Shown here in pieces: positions 17,569 through 25,966 of a stretch of 64,000 bases of DNA. The first letter of the stretch is position 1; the number at the start of each line of letters is the position of its first letter. Position numbers and translations under genes: made by a program. Under the pieces are notes generated by a model that was not told the DNA's origin, searched no databases, and saw only the letters and a program-made list of their open reading frames with translations. The stretch spans positions 1-64,000 of the forward strand of contig CATJCP010000398.1 of the NCBI GenBank assembly GCA_949737515.1, read 5' to 3'. The stretch is from an uncultured Oscillospiraceae bacterium. Its GTDB lineage: Bacteria > Bacillota > Clostridia > Oscillospirales > Ruminococcaceae.

Positions 17569-18519
17569 TTATATGATACCGTCCTCGCCGATGACCTTGG
17601 CGAACTTGTCGGCGGCGAGAAGAATGATAATGTTGATGACAGACTGGAACAGGCCGATTGCCGTAGAATCGCTGTACTTGGCGCTTTCAATACCTAGGCG
17701 GTAGGTATAGGTGCTGATAACCTCAGAAACGCCGATCACCTTTTTGTTGCCCAGCAGCAAAGGCGCGTCCAGGCCAATGGTCATCATCTTGGAGATCTGG
17801 AGGATCAGCATGGTGACAATGACGGATTTGATCGATGGGATGGTTATGTAAATCAGCCGCTGCATTTTCGTCGCGCCGTCCAGGTGGGCGGCTTCATACA
17901 GGCTTTCGTCCACCCCCGTCAAGGCCGCCAGGTAGATAATGGTCCCCCAGCCGATCTCCTTCCAGACATTACAGACCACATAGGTGAAGATCCACCACTT
18001 GTTGTCGCTGAGGAAGGGAAGGGAGGAAACCCCCATGGCGTTGAGCATATTGTTCACAGTGCCGCCCTGCTGGGCAAAGAGATTGGTGGCAATCCCCGCC
18101 ACCACCACCCAGGAGATGAAGTGGGGCAGATACAAAACCGACTGGGTCACCTTTTTAAAGCCGGCGCCGGTAATCTCGTTGAGCATCAGGGAGACAATAA
18201 TGGTCAGGGGAAAGCTGGACAGCAGCGTGAGAAAGTTAAGCACAAGGGTATTCCGGATTGCCAGCCAGAAATTTTTGTTGGTCAGTATCTTTTTAAAGAC
18301 CTCCAGGCCGCACCAAGGGCTTCCCATCACCCCTTTAAAGACATTGTAATCCTTAAAGGCAATGGTTACGCCGTACATAGGGATATACCTATATACAATA
18401 TAAAAGGCCATCACCGGCAGCAGCATTAAATAGATCCATTTGTAGTTCCATACCTTTATAAGCGTGCGGTTGACATGGGTTTTAGGGGTGGGGTTGTATG
18501 TATTTGTGCTTGTGCTCAT
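17569..18519 (-). CDS. Sugar ABC transporter permease (LplB-like)
   Basis: A 316-residue inner-membrane subunit of a CUT1 sugar importer, first gene of the operon. It has six predicted helices, the family motif YRYIPMYGVTIAFKDYNVFKG near the N-terminus, and the EAA loop YEAAHLDGATKMQRLIYITI. Its ATG at 18519 follows AGGAGGATCGGA; an upstream in-frame ATG at 18561 lacks a ribosome site. The promoter region is shared with the divergent AraC-type regulator, so this operon is the regulator's probable target. The required ATPase is not encoded nearby and is likely a shared MsmX-type protein. Confidence 0.94.
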   Translation of the reverse strand: MSTSTNTYNPTPKTHVNRTLIKVWNYKWIYLMLLPVMAFYIVYRYIPMYGVTIAFKDYNVFKGVMGSPWCGLEVFKKILTNKNFWLAIRNTLVLNFLTLLSSFPLTIIVSLMLNEITGAGFKKVTQSVLYLPHFISWVVVAGIATNLFAQQGGTVNNMLNAMGVSSLPFLSDNKWWIFTYVVCNVWKEIGWGTIIYLAALTGVDESLYEAAHLDGATKMQRLIYITIPSIKSVIVTMLILQISKMMTIGLDAPLLLGNKKVIGVSEVISTYTYRLGIESAKYSDSTAIGLFQSVINIIILLAADKFAKVIGEDGII

Positions 18520-18631
18520 TCCGATCCTCCTGTCCAGATGGTACAAAGGAGCTTTGCCCATCTTTGTTTTAATAGGATACAGGCCCTCAGGCCAGTGGGA
18601 TTTTGGGGGTTCCGCTTACGAATTTATCTGT

Positions 18632-18637
18632 ATTATA
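18632..18637 (-). promoter_or_regulatory. Probable -10 of the transporter operon
   Basis: Extended -10 TGCTATAAT on the minus strand without a recognisable -35 box, as expected for an operon that needs an AraC-type activator. The same TATGCTATAAT string occurs at the 14789 site. Confidence 0.5.
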
Positions 18638-18703
18638 GCATAGTGTCTTTTGCCGGTCTTATCAGCTGTTGCTATTGCCTGTTCACATTTTGCTTATTTT
18701 TTC

Positions 18704-18731
18704 TGGACATTCATCATTTTTATTGTATAAT
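18704..18731 (+). promoter_or_regulatory. Probable promoter of the AraC-type gene
   Basis: TGGACA, 16-base spacer, TATAAT on the plus strand, 45 bases before the regulator start. The regulator and transporter promoters lie back to back within about 70 bases. Confidence 0.55.
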
Positions 18732-18775
18732 ATAGATAAGCCAATGACAGCAAGGATCCGAAAGGAGGAAAAACC

Positions 18776-19699
18776 ATGCAACCTGCTGACAATCCTGTTG
18801 AGTTTAATCTGGTAAACAACGATTGGGCTGGAAACCGTTATGAGGACAGCCATGAGCTGGTGGGTTTCAAAAACAACACCACCGTTCGGATATGGTATAA
18901 CCACCAGACCCATGGCTTCAGCTCACAGTGGCACACCGCCCTGGAGATGATCCTCCCAATGGAAAATTATTATGATGTGACAGTTGGTCAGACGTCCTAC
19001 CACCTATTTCCAGGGGAACTGCTTGTGATACCGCCTGGGGAGACCCACATCCTCACCGCGCCGGACAGCGGCACAAGATTTGTGTTCCTCTTTGATATCT
19101 CGATGCTGACCAATATTAAAGGCTTTGCCGGAATACAGCCCCTGATGAGCAGCCCCTTGTATATCACGCCGGAGACCTTTCCCAAAACCTACCCCGCCCT
19201 CCACCACATCCTGATGCAGATGAAGGACGAGTATTTCAGCGAAAGCGAATTTTCCGAGCTGTCCATCACCTCCCTCCTGCTGAACTTTTTTGTCCGGCTG
19301 GGGAACCATTTCCGCTTCGCCAACCACCCCTTTTCGGATGTGCAGCTCCCCAAACAAAAGGACTATATCCAAAGATTCAGCAGCCTGCTCACCTATATTG
19401 ACCAGCATTATATGGAGGATCTGTCGCTGGAGGATATGGCCGCCCATATTGGATTCAGCAAGTTCCATTTTTCCAGGCTCTTTAAGCAGTACACCAACGA
19501 CACCTTCAGCGATTACCTCAACCGGCGTAGGATCCGGGCAGCAGAGGAATTATTAGCAGCACCCCCCCCCGGCGTTTCTATCACTGAAATCGCTATGCGA
19601 TGCGGTTTTTCCAGCATAACCACCTTTAACCGGCTGTTTAAACAGGTGAAGGGATGCACCCCTGGAGAGTTCAGATCCCTAAACTCCGTCGAATTTTAA
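18776..19699 (+). CDS. AraC family transcriptional regulator
   Basis: A 307-residue regulator with an N-terminal cupin sugar-sensing domain (TALEMILPMENYYDVTVG; LVIPPGETHIL) and two C-terminal helix-turn-helix motifs: LEDMAAHIGFSKFHFSRLFK and ITEIAMRCGFSSITTFNRLF. The ATG follows AAAGGAGGAAAAACC. It is divergent from the LplB-like operon, its likely target, and precedes uxuA on the same strand. A run of nine C at 19562-19570, in the codons between the two HTH motifs (LAAPPPGVS), is a homopolymer long enough to be prone to slippage; loss or gain of one C would remove the second HTH. Confidence 0.93.
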   Translation: MQPADNPVEFNLVNNDWAGNRYEDSHELVGFKNNTTVRIWYNHQTHGFSSQWHTALEMILPMENYYDVTVGQTSYHLFPGELLVIPPGETHILTAPDSGTRFVFLFDISMLTNIKGFAGIQPLMSSPLYITPETFPKTYPALHHILMQMKDEYFSESEFSELSITSLLLNFFVRLGNHFRFANHPFSDVQLPKQKDYIQRFSSLLTYIDQHYMEDLSLEDMAAHIGFSKFHFSRLFKQYTNDTFSDYLNRRRIRAAEELLAAPPPGVSITEIAMRCGFSSITTFNRLFKQVKGCTPGEFRSLNSVEF

Positions 19700-19940
19700 G
19701 GCAGTGGCTACATGTGGTTTTCCCCGTCTGCAGCCCATTTACATTATCTCTCAATTTCTTCTGCCGTGTCAAAGGACAAAGAGAGGCCAGCAGGCAAAAT
19801 AGACAAAAACCCCTTTTATTTTTTTACTTATACACAAGCAGACAAAACGCCGCAGATGTGATAAAGTGTAATTATGCTGCGTTTACAACAAAGGCACAGA
19901 AAAATCCGCGACAATCCATTAAAAAGAGGAGGATTTACAA

Positions 19941-21017
19941 ATGAAAATGACATTCCGCTGGTATGGCTCCAACAGCGACAGTGTAACTCTGAGCCAAATC
20001 AAGCAGATCCCAGGCATGAGCGGCCTGATGGGCTTTTTGGACTACAAAGCTGCCGGGGAGGTTTGGACCGAGGAGGAGATCAAATCCTACATCGACGAGG
20101 TTCATGCCGCTGGGCTGGAATGCGAGGTCATCGAATCGGTAAACGTCCACGAGGACATTAAGATGGGCCTGCCCACCCGGGACAAATACATTGAAAACTA
20201 CTGCGTCACCATCCGCAATCTGGCCAAATACGGGGTCAAGGTGATTGTCTACAACTTCATGCCTGTCTTCGACTGGCTGCGCACTGACCTGGCCCGGCTG
20301 ATCCCGGAAGACGGCTCCAACAGCCTGTACTTTGACGAGGCGGAGCTGGGGGACATGGGTCCCCTGGACATTGTGAAGAACACCATCGAAAACTGCAACG
20401 GCTTCTCCCTGCCCGGCTGGGAACCGGAGCGCCTGGCTGAGCTGGAAACAACCCTGGACCGGTATAAATCCATCACCCCCGACGACCTGCGGGCAAATTA
20501 CAAGTACTTCCTGGACGGCATCATCCCCACCTGCGAGGAATGCGGCGTGGTCATGGCCTGCCACCCCGACGATCCCGCCTGGCCTATCTTCGGCCTGCCC
20601 CGCATTGCCCACTCCCAGGAGGACTTTGACAAAATCGTCAAGCTCCACGACTCCCCCTGCAACACCGTCTGCTTATGTACCGGCTCTCTGGGCTCCAACC
20701 CGGACAACGACATTCCCGCTGTGATCCGCCACTTTGGGGAGACGGGCCGGATCGGCTGTCTCCATGTGCGCAACATCAAGTATTTGGGACATCATAAGTT
20801 CCGGGAAGCCGCCCATCTCTCCTCCACTGGAGATCTGGATCTGTTTGAAATCATCAAGGCGGTTTACGAAACCTGTCCCAACACCTATATCCGCCCCGAC
20901 CACGGCCGGATGATCTGGGGCGAGGTTGGCAGGCCCGGCTATGGCCTGTACGACCGCGCCTTAGGTGCCTGCTACATCAACGGCCTGTGGGAGGCAATCG
21001 ATAAGCTGTCCAAGTAA
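19941..21017 (+). CDS. uxuA: Mannonate dehydratase
   Basis: A 358-residue cytoplasmic enzyme that dehydrates D-mannonate to 2-keto-3-deoxy-D-gluconate in glucuronate breakdown. The UxuA signature is unmistakable: [17 protein letters not shown] at the start, [33 protein letters not shown] with the metal-site His/Asp, and DHGRMIWGE near the end. The start follows AGAGGAGGATTTACAA. It lies 241 bases after the AraC gene and ends in a bidirectional terminator. No uxaC or uxuB is annotated in this window, although one of the oxidoreductases or SDR-type proteins could fill a reductase role. Xylan side-chain glucuronate is a plausible source of substrate beside GH39/GH3. Confidence 0.96.
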   Translation: MKMTFRWYGSNSDSVTLSQIKQIPGMSGLMGFLDYKAAGEVWTEEEIKSYIDEVHAAGLECEVIESVNVHEDIKMGLPTRDKYIENYCVTIRNLAKYGVKVIVYNFMPVFDWLRTDLARLIPEDGSNSLYFDEAELGDMGPLDIVKNTIENCNGFSLPGWEPERLAELETTLDRYKSITPDDLRANYKYFLDGIIPTCEECGVVMACHPDDPAWPIFGLPRIAHSQEDFDKIVKLHDSPCNTVCLCTGSLGSNPDNDIPAVIRHFGETGRIGCLHVRNIKYLGHHKFREAAHLSSTGDLDLFEIIKAVYETCPNTYIRPDHGRMIWGEVGRPGYGLYDRALGACYINGLWEAIDKLSK

Positions 21018-21022
21018 ACACA

Positions 21023-21070
21023 AAAACTGCCCGCTCTGGAGTGAAAGCTCCAGAACGGGCAGTTTTGTTT
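21023..21070. terminator. Bidirectional terminator between uxuA and oxidoreductase
   Basis: Long stem (CTGCCCGCTCTGGAG with CTCCAGAACGGGCAG, one mismatch), six-base loop, with AAAAA on the left and TTTTG on the right, serving both convergent units. Confidence 0.9.
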
Positions 21071-21086
21071 TCATTTTATATGGGCG

Positions 21087-22157
21087 TCAAATGATCCAGT
21101 GGACCGCCTCTCCGGTCTCCGCGCTGCGCAGGATTGCCTCCATCAGCCGCATGGACCGCAGGATCTCCCTATGCTTGACCAGCTGCTCCGCCTTGCCCTC
21201 CGATGCTTCAATCAGGTTGCGGTAAAAGTCCCGCACATCGGAATGGACCTCTGGGAGGGGATATTCCTGAATGGTGTCCTTGGTGCGGGGGGCCATGGTT
21301 TTGGTCAGGCCGGCAGCTGTGACAACCGGTACCGCATCCCGCTTTTCCCAGTCGGAAACCATCACAATTTTACCATTCAAATCCCAGTCCTCTATCACCG
21401 CCGAGCCGTTCTCCCCCAGCATATACCACCGGGGCAGATTGATAAAGTTGCTGGTCCCCACCTCTACCTGGCAGGAAAGGGGCGGATCCCCGGCCACCTT
21501 GGGCGCAAAATGGATAATGGCTTTAAACCCGTCGTCCACCTCCTGGTTGGTCACGTTGTCCAGGTCTGCGTAAACGGAGACCACCGGTTCCTTGATCATC
21601 ATCAGCATCTGGTCCAGCAGGTGTACCCCCCAGTCCAGCACCATCCCGCCGCCGTAGGCCTTCTGGTTGCGCCAGTCGCTGGGGATCCCCCGGGAGCCAT
21701 GGACGCGGGATTCAATCTTGAACACCTTTCCCAGGCGGCCCTCCTCGTAGATTTTCCGGATGGTAAGGTAGTCTTCATCCCACCGGCGGTTCTGGTGGAC
21801 GGTAAAGATCACCTTGTTGGCCTTTGAGGCCTTAACCATCTCCACTACCTCATCGCTGGAAAGGGCTACCGGCTTTTCGCAGACAACGTTTTTTCCCGCC
21901 CTCATGGCGCGGATAGCAGCATCCTTGTGCTGGTCGTTGGGGATGGCGATGGTCACCAGACGGACCTGAGGGTCGGCCAGCAGCGCGGCTTCGGACGGAT
22001 AGGCGCAAACTCCCGCCCTTTCTGCCGCGGCATTGCGCTGGGGATCAATATCATAAACCCCACAGAGCTGGATCTCCTCCATGGTCTTCAGCTGCCTCAC
22101 ATGCCAGCCGCCCATGCCGCCGTAACCAAGGACGGCAACGCCAAATTTCTCACTCAT
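21087..22157 (-). CDS. Gfo/Idh/MocA oxidoreductase (3 of 8)
   Basis: A 356-residue NAD(P)-dependent dehydrogenase, last gene of the LacI operon. N-terminal Rossmann fingerprint VAVLGYGGMGGWHV, acidic residue in CGVYDIDPQR, catalytic lysine in VVCEKPVALS, and the catalytic region MVLDWGVHLLDQMLMM. The HQNRRWDEDYLTI stretch is common in glycoside/sugar dehydrogenases of this family. The ATG at 22157 follows GAAGGAAG; the upstream in-frame ATG at 22220 would overlap the neighbour's stop. It sits 31 bases after a TIM-barrel isomerase-like gene; such dehydrogenase plus TIM-barrel pairs act consecutively in C-deglycosylation and inositol-type pathways. The substrate is unknown. Confidence 0.92.
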   Translation of the reverse strand: MSEKFGVAVLGYGGMGGWHVRQLKTMEEIQLCGVYDIDPQRNAAAERAGVCAYPSEAALLADPQVRLVTIAIPNDQHKDAAIRAMRAGKNVVCEKPVALSSDEVVEMVKASKANKVIFTVHQNRRWDEDYLTIRKIYEEGRLGKVFKIESRVHGSRGIPSDWRNQKAYGGGMVLDWGVHLLDQMLMMIKEPVVSVYADLDNVTNQEVDDGFKAIIHFAPKVAGDPPLSCQVEVGTSNFINLPRWYMLGENGSAVIEDWDLNGKIVMVSDWEKRDAVPVVTAAGLTKTMAPRTKDTIQEYPLPEVHSDVRDFYRNLIEASEGKAEQLVKHREILRSMRLMEAILRSAETGEAVHWII

Positions 22158-22188
22158 GTCAATCTTCCTTCTCCCTGTATCAAGATCT

Positions 22189-23154
22189 TTATGCCCACCA
22201 CATTTCGGCGGGGCTCTCAAACATAATGGCCTCCTTGAGAACCGAGACCGCCTTGGAAAGCCCTTCGTTCTGGCTCATCAGGCTGTCCTCGTGCTCAATG
22301 CTGATGGCGTAGTCATAACCTGCGATGCGCAGCGCACTGATGATGTCCTTCCAATAAGCTGCGTCGTTGCCGTAACCTACGCTGCGGAAAATCCAGGAGC
22401 GATGGGCCTCGTCGGCATAGGTGCGGGTATCCAGAACGCCGTCTACAGCGGCGTTGTACTTGTCGATCTTGGTGTCCTTGGCGTGGAAATGGAAGATAGC
22501 GCCTCCCAGTGCCTTGATCACCGCCACAGGGTCCATCCCCTGCCAGATCAGGTGGCTGGGATCAAGGTTCGCGCCGATCTCCGGTCCCACAGCTTCCCGC
22601 AGCTTCAGCAGGGAATGGGTATTGTAGACACAGAAGCCCGGGTGGAGCTCCAGGGCGATCTTATCCACGCCGTGGGCCCTGGAAAAGGCGGCAAAGTCCT
22701 TCCAATAGGGGATCAGGACCTCATTCCACTGCCACTCCAGGATTTTGGTGTAGTCCTCCGGCCAGGGGCAGGTGACCCAGTTGGGATACTTGGCCCCCTC
22801 ATGGTCCCCGGGACAGCCGGAAAAGGCGTTGATCTGGTGGATTCCCAGCTTTTCAGCCAGCAAAACTGTATTGCGCATTACCCGGTCATTTTTCTCCGCA
22901 AATTCCCTGTTGGGGTGGACGGGGTTCCCGTGGCAGGAAAGGGCGCTGATCTCCATGCCATACTTTTGAATCAGCCCCATAAACTCCTTTTGCTTTTCCT
23001 CGCTTTCCAAAAGCGTCTCAGGATTGCAGTGGGCGCTGCCCGGGTAATTACCGCAGCCGATCTCCACCATCTGGATCCCCAGGGACTGGAAATATTTTAG
23101 CGAATCCTCTAGGGAGAGGTTGGAAAGCAGAGTTGTGAAAACGCCTAACTTCAT
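22189..23154 (-). CDS. TIM-barrel sugar isomerase/epimerase-like protein (A)
   Basis: A 321-residue xylose-isomerase-like TIM barrel (AP endonuclease 2 superfamily). The four metal ligands expected for the fold can be placed: Glu in ALELHPGF, Asp in GANLDPSHLIW, His in IFHFHAKDTK and Glu in AISIEHEDS. The N-terminal stretch EIGCGNYPGSAHC and the ALSCHGNPVHPNREF loop mark the subgroup often encoded beside Gfo/Idh/MocA proteins. The best characterised members of this wider group are isomerases, IolE-type dehydratases and the catalytic subunits of C-glycoside cleaving enzymes. The start has AAAGGA seven to eight bases upstream. I see no small beta-subunit gene, so a DgpBC-type complex is not complete here. 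Confidence 0.88.
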   Translation of the reverse strand: MKLGVFTTLLSNLSLEDSLKYFQSLGIQMVEIGCGNYPGSAHCNPETLLESEEKQKEFMGLIQKYGMEISALSCHGNPVHPNREFAEKNDRVMRNTVLLAEKLGIHQINAFSGCPGDHEGAKYPNWVTCPWPEDYTKILEWQWNEVLIPYWKDFAAFSRAHGVDKIALELHPGFCVYNTHSLLKLREAVGPEIGANLDPSHLIWQGMDPVAVIKALGGAIFHFHAKDTKIDKYNAAVDGVLDTRTYADEAHRSWIFRSVGYGNDAAYWKDIISALRIAGYDYAISIEHEDSLMSQNEGLSKAVSVLKEAIMFESPAEMWWA

Positions 23155-23207
23155 AATATCATTCCTTTCTCTCTGAAATGCAGCCGCAATCCTACACAGC
23201 TGTTCAT

Positions 23208-23942
23208 TTACAGGAACTGGGCAAACGTTGTTTTCAGGGTGTCAATGCTCCTTTTCACATCGGAAAAGCCGTCGGGGACCGGATTGTCGTTCTCCACAAT
23301 GATCCAATCCGCCCCAACATCCCCTGCCGCCTCTAATACTGCCCGGATATCCGCCGCCCCCTCGCCAATGGCGCAGGGATGGCCGTCCCGGCTTCCATCC
23401 TTCAGGTGGAGCAGGCCGATTTTATCCCGATTGTTCCGAATAAAGGCTCCTGTGTCCTCTCCGGCCACAAAGGACCAGTAGGTATCCAGCTCCAGGGGGC
23501 AGCAGGCGGCGATCTTCTCAATGGGGCGGATTCCATCCGCGGTTTTAAATTCGTGGGAGTGGTTGTGGTAGCCGGTTCTCATCCCCAGCTTTTCCGCTTT
23601 TGCTTTTACCCTTTCCATCTGGGCACAAAGGTGTTCCAACTCCTCGCCAGTGCCAACGGGGGCATAGGAACACACAAAATTTTCTACCCCCACCCGATGG
23701 TAAAAGTCCAGCATTTCGTCGATATTCCCGGCGTCGATGCTGCGGAGGGATTCATGGCAGCCCACTGCCGTCAGGCCAAGGCCCTCTAAACATTCCCGCA
23801 GTTCCTCCGCCTCCGTGCCAAAACAGCCGGCAAACTCCACCCCTTCATAGCCCATTTCCCTCACCCTTTTCAGGGCGTCCAGAAGGGACTTGGCGTCTGA
23901 GATGCCATCCCTCACACTGTATAGCTGCAAAGCGATTTTCAT
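23208..23942 (-). CDS. TIM-barrel sugar isomerase/epimerase-like protein (B)
   Basis: A 244-residue xylose-isomerase-like TIM barrel, smaller than protein A. It begins MKIALQLYSVRDGISDA, a usual opening for this family, and has the motifs GYHNHSHEF, PLELDTYWSFVAG, GLLHLKDGS and WIIVENDNP that supply the metal ligands. The ATG at 23942 follows GAGGAG about 11 bases upstream; the ATG at 24023 would lie inside the preceding gene. Family members include IolE/IolI-type enzymes and 3-keto-sugar converting enzymes. It is the middle one of three non-identical barrels in a row, with gaps of 22 and 53 bases, which implies that each has its own substrate or step. Confidence 0.88.
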   Translation of the reverse strand: MKIALQLYSVRDGISDAKSLLDALKRVREMGYEGVEFAGCFGTEAEELRECLEGLGLTAVGCHESLRSIDAGNIDEMLDFYHRVGVENFVCSYAPVGTGEELEHLCAQMERVKAKAEKLGMRTGYHNHSHEFKTADGIRPIEKIAACCPLELDTYWSFVAGEDTGAFIRNNRDKIGLLHLKDGSRDGHPCAIGEGAADIRAVLEAAGDVGADWIIVENDNPVPDGFSDVKRSIDTLKTTFAQFL

Positions 23943-23964
23943 AAGCTGATCCACTCCTCTCTTT

Positions 23965-24756
23965 TCAGCGAAGAATATACTTTCGAATGGTTTCGATGGA
24001 AAGGGCGATCCCTTTCTCCCCAAGCTCTCCTGCCCTCCAGATGGCGGAATGGGGCTCCAGGCTCAGCAGTCCATCATAGCCGCTGGCGTAGAGGCAGCCC
24101 ATAAAGGCGCCCCAATCGGTCATATCCAGACCTGCGGGAGGATCGTCAAACCGTTCGCCGCCGACAAGGAGCGCGCCCTTGATGTGGACATGATAAAACC
24201 GCTTTCCCCATTTTTTCATCTCTTCCAGGTAGTTTCCATGGTCGTAAATGCAATGGGAGCTATCGTACTTGATCCCCAGCTGAGGCAGGTGTCCCTGAAC
24301 TAAGGTCCAAGCTGGATCGGAGTGGACAAAGTTGTTCCAGCGGCAATTGTAGGTGGCTGTCCGGACCCCCTTCTTTTCCCCGTACTGGCAAACCTTATCC
24401 AGATATTGAATCGCGGCGGTGACATTAGAATAATAGGAAAGGCCCTCTACATAATTCACACCGGTGTTGAATACCCCGGTCCCCAGCTCCGCGCAGGCGT
24501 CGATCAGCTTGTAGCTGTTCTGCAGCTCCTCCTCAATCAAACGGCCGCTGCCATCCACCTTATCGGTGCCCCAACGGCCAATGGCCCCAACCGCTATCCC
24601 ATAGCGTTCAGAAAGCTTTCCCAGTTCTTTTGTCCGGGATACAAAGCTATCTACATCCTGCCCAATGTTGATGCAGTACTCCACAAAGGAAAGTCCAAAT
24701 TTTTCGGCATGTTGGAACCCCTGTTCCGTTGGCTTTTCGATAATGCCCAATTTCAC
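23965..24756 (-). CDS. TIM-barrel sugar isomerase/epimerase-like protein (C)
   Basis: A 263-residue xylose-isomerase-like TIM barrel. The ligands Asp (GIKYDSSHC), His (FYHVHIKGA) and Glu (LLSLEPHSA) are present, but where the other barrels have a YHNHxxEF-type strand this one reads TATYNCRWNNF, so the first ligand position is altered. Translation starts at a GTG codon behind GGGGAG. It follows the oxidoreductase at 24825 with a 68-base gap holding a hairpin, so it is part of the LacI-led operon. The changed metal site may mean a different metal geometry, a structural role, or a subunit that works together with barrel A or B. Confidence 0.86.
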   Translation of the reverse strand: MKLGIIEKPTEQGFQHAEKFGLSFVEYCINIGQDVDSFVSRTKELGKLSERYGIAVGAIGRWGTDKVDGSGRLIEEELQNSYKLIDACAELGTGVFNTGVNYVEGLSYYSNVTAAIQYLDKVCQYGEKKGVRTATYNCRWNNFVHSDPAWTLVQGHLPQLGIKYDSSHCIYDHGNYLEEMKKWGKRFYHVHIKGALLVGGERFDDPPAGLDMTDWGAFMGCLYASGYDGLLSLEPHSAIWRAGELGEKGIALSIETIRKYILR

Positions 24757-24776
24757 AACTGCGCTCCCCTTTCGTT

Positions 24777-24809
24777 CCGGTCAGACCCTCTTCAATGGGG
24801 CCTGACCGG
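24777..24809 (-). terminator. Intercistronic hairpin
   Basis: CCGGTCAG...CTGACCGG stem around a 17-base loop between an oxidoreductase gene and TIM barrel C. On the plus strand it is followed by TTTTTC, but the operon runs on the minus strand, where the tail is GAACG; processing or mRNA protection is more likely than full termination. Confidence 0.5.
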
Positions 24810-24824
24810 TTTTTCTTGAAACAA

Positions 24825-25907
24825 TCAGAACATTACAGGCCTTCCCTCAGCGGCGCTCTTATAAATGGCCTCCAAAATCTGTGTGACGACAATGGCCTGT
24901 TCCGGTTTGACCACAGGCTCCTTGTCCTGGAGAATCGCATCAATCCACTGGCGGGCCTCCAAGTCCGCAGGATCGCCGCTGTGGTTGCCCTCAAAGAAAT
25001 CAACGCCGCCGGCGTTCAGGTTGATGGTTTCCTCGCACTGGCGGTTGTGCCGCACCGAGTTGAAACGCAGTCCGTTCACCATGTCCGCGCCCGCCTTGGT
25101 GCCGCAGAGCAGGGTTTTGGCCTCCCGGCTGTCCAGGATGTTGAGGGCCCAGGAGGATTCCAGCATAATGGTCGCCCCGTTCTCCATAACGATATAGCCA
25201 AAGGCGGAGTCCTCCACCGTAAATTTCTTTGGATCCCAGTCGCCGAAGCTGTTGCCCTGTTCCTTTTGATCCCCCAGTTTCTTGTAGACGCTGCCCACCA
25301 CCATCTTAGGCTTGTAGTTGTCCATCATCCAGAGGGTCAGGTCCAGGGAATGGGTGCCGATATCGATCAGCGGGCCTCCTCCCTGCTCATACTCGTTGAG
25401 GAAAACGCCCCATGTAGGCACGCCCCGGCGGCGCAGGGCAATGGCCTTGCCGTAATAGATATCCCCCAGCTCCCCGGCCTCGCAGGCCCGTTTGAGAAAT
25501 TGGGAGTCTGCCCGGAAGCGGTTCTGGTAGCCGATGGTCAGCTTTTTGCCGGTGCGGCGGGCGGCGTCCAGCATCTTCTGGGCCTCCTCGGTATTGATGG
25601 CCATTGGCTTTTCGCACATGACGTGCTTGCCGCTTTCCAGGGCGTCGACAGTGATAAAGCTGTGTTCCCGGTTGGGGGTCAGGACATGTACCACATCGAT
25701 GGATTTGTCCTTTAAAAGCTCTTTATAATCCTCGTAAACCTTTGCGTCGGAGGTTCCAAATTTTTTGGCGGCTTTCTCGGCCCGTTCGCGGATGATATCG
25801 CAGAAGGCCACCATTTCCACCTCTTTGATCCGGCTCAGGGAAGGCATATGCTTGCCGTTGGCGATTCCTCCGCAGCCGATGATGCCGATTCTCAATTTCT
25901 TTTCCAC
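24825..25907 (-). CDS. Gfo/Idh/MocA oxidoreductase (4 of 8)
   Basis: A 360-residue NAD(P)-dependent dehydrogenase. It carries the complete fingerprint: IGIIGCGGIANGKHMPSL, VAFCDIIRERA, VMCEKPMAIN with the catalytic lysine, and GPLIDIGTHSLDLTLWMM with the catalytic Asp/His. A family-typical WGVFLNEYEQGGGP loop precedes the latter. I choose the GTG at 25907, which has GAGAGG eight bases before it, over the ATG at 25952; the earlier start would add a basic, unrelated 15-residue tail. It is the first enzyme gene after the LacI repressor, so it is the likely entry dehydrogenase of this operon, with three TIM barrels behind it. Confidence 0.92.
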   Translation of the reverse strand: MEKKLRIGIIGCGGIANGKHMPSLSRIKEVEMVAFCDIIRERAEKAAKKFGTSDAKVYEDYKELLKDKSIDVVHVLTPNREHSFITVDALESGKHVMCEKPMAINTEEAQKMLDAARRTGKKLTIGYQNRFRADSQFLKRACEAGELGDIYYGKAIALRRRGVPTWGVFLNEYEQGGGPLIDIGTHSLDLTLWMMDNYKPKMVVGSVYKKLGDQKEQGNSFGDWDPKKFTVEDSAFGYIVMENGATIMLESSWALNILDSREAKTLLCGTKAGADMVNGLRFNSVRHNRQCEETINLNAGGVDFFEGNHSGDPADLEARQWIDAILQDKEPVVKPEQAIVVTQILEAIYKSAAEGRPVMF

Positions 25908-25966
25908 AGTCTGTTCCTCTCTTTCCCGGGCGTGCCGGCGGCGCTCGGACAAGCCCTTTTATAATA

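Noticed and set aside
22189-25907. A complete DgpABC-type C-glycoside cleavage system
   Set aside because: Candidates for the dehydrogenase and the catalytic barrel are present, but I find no gene for the small beta subunit in or near the operon.
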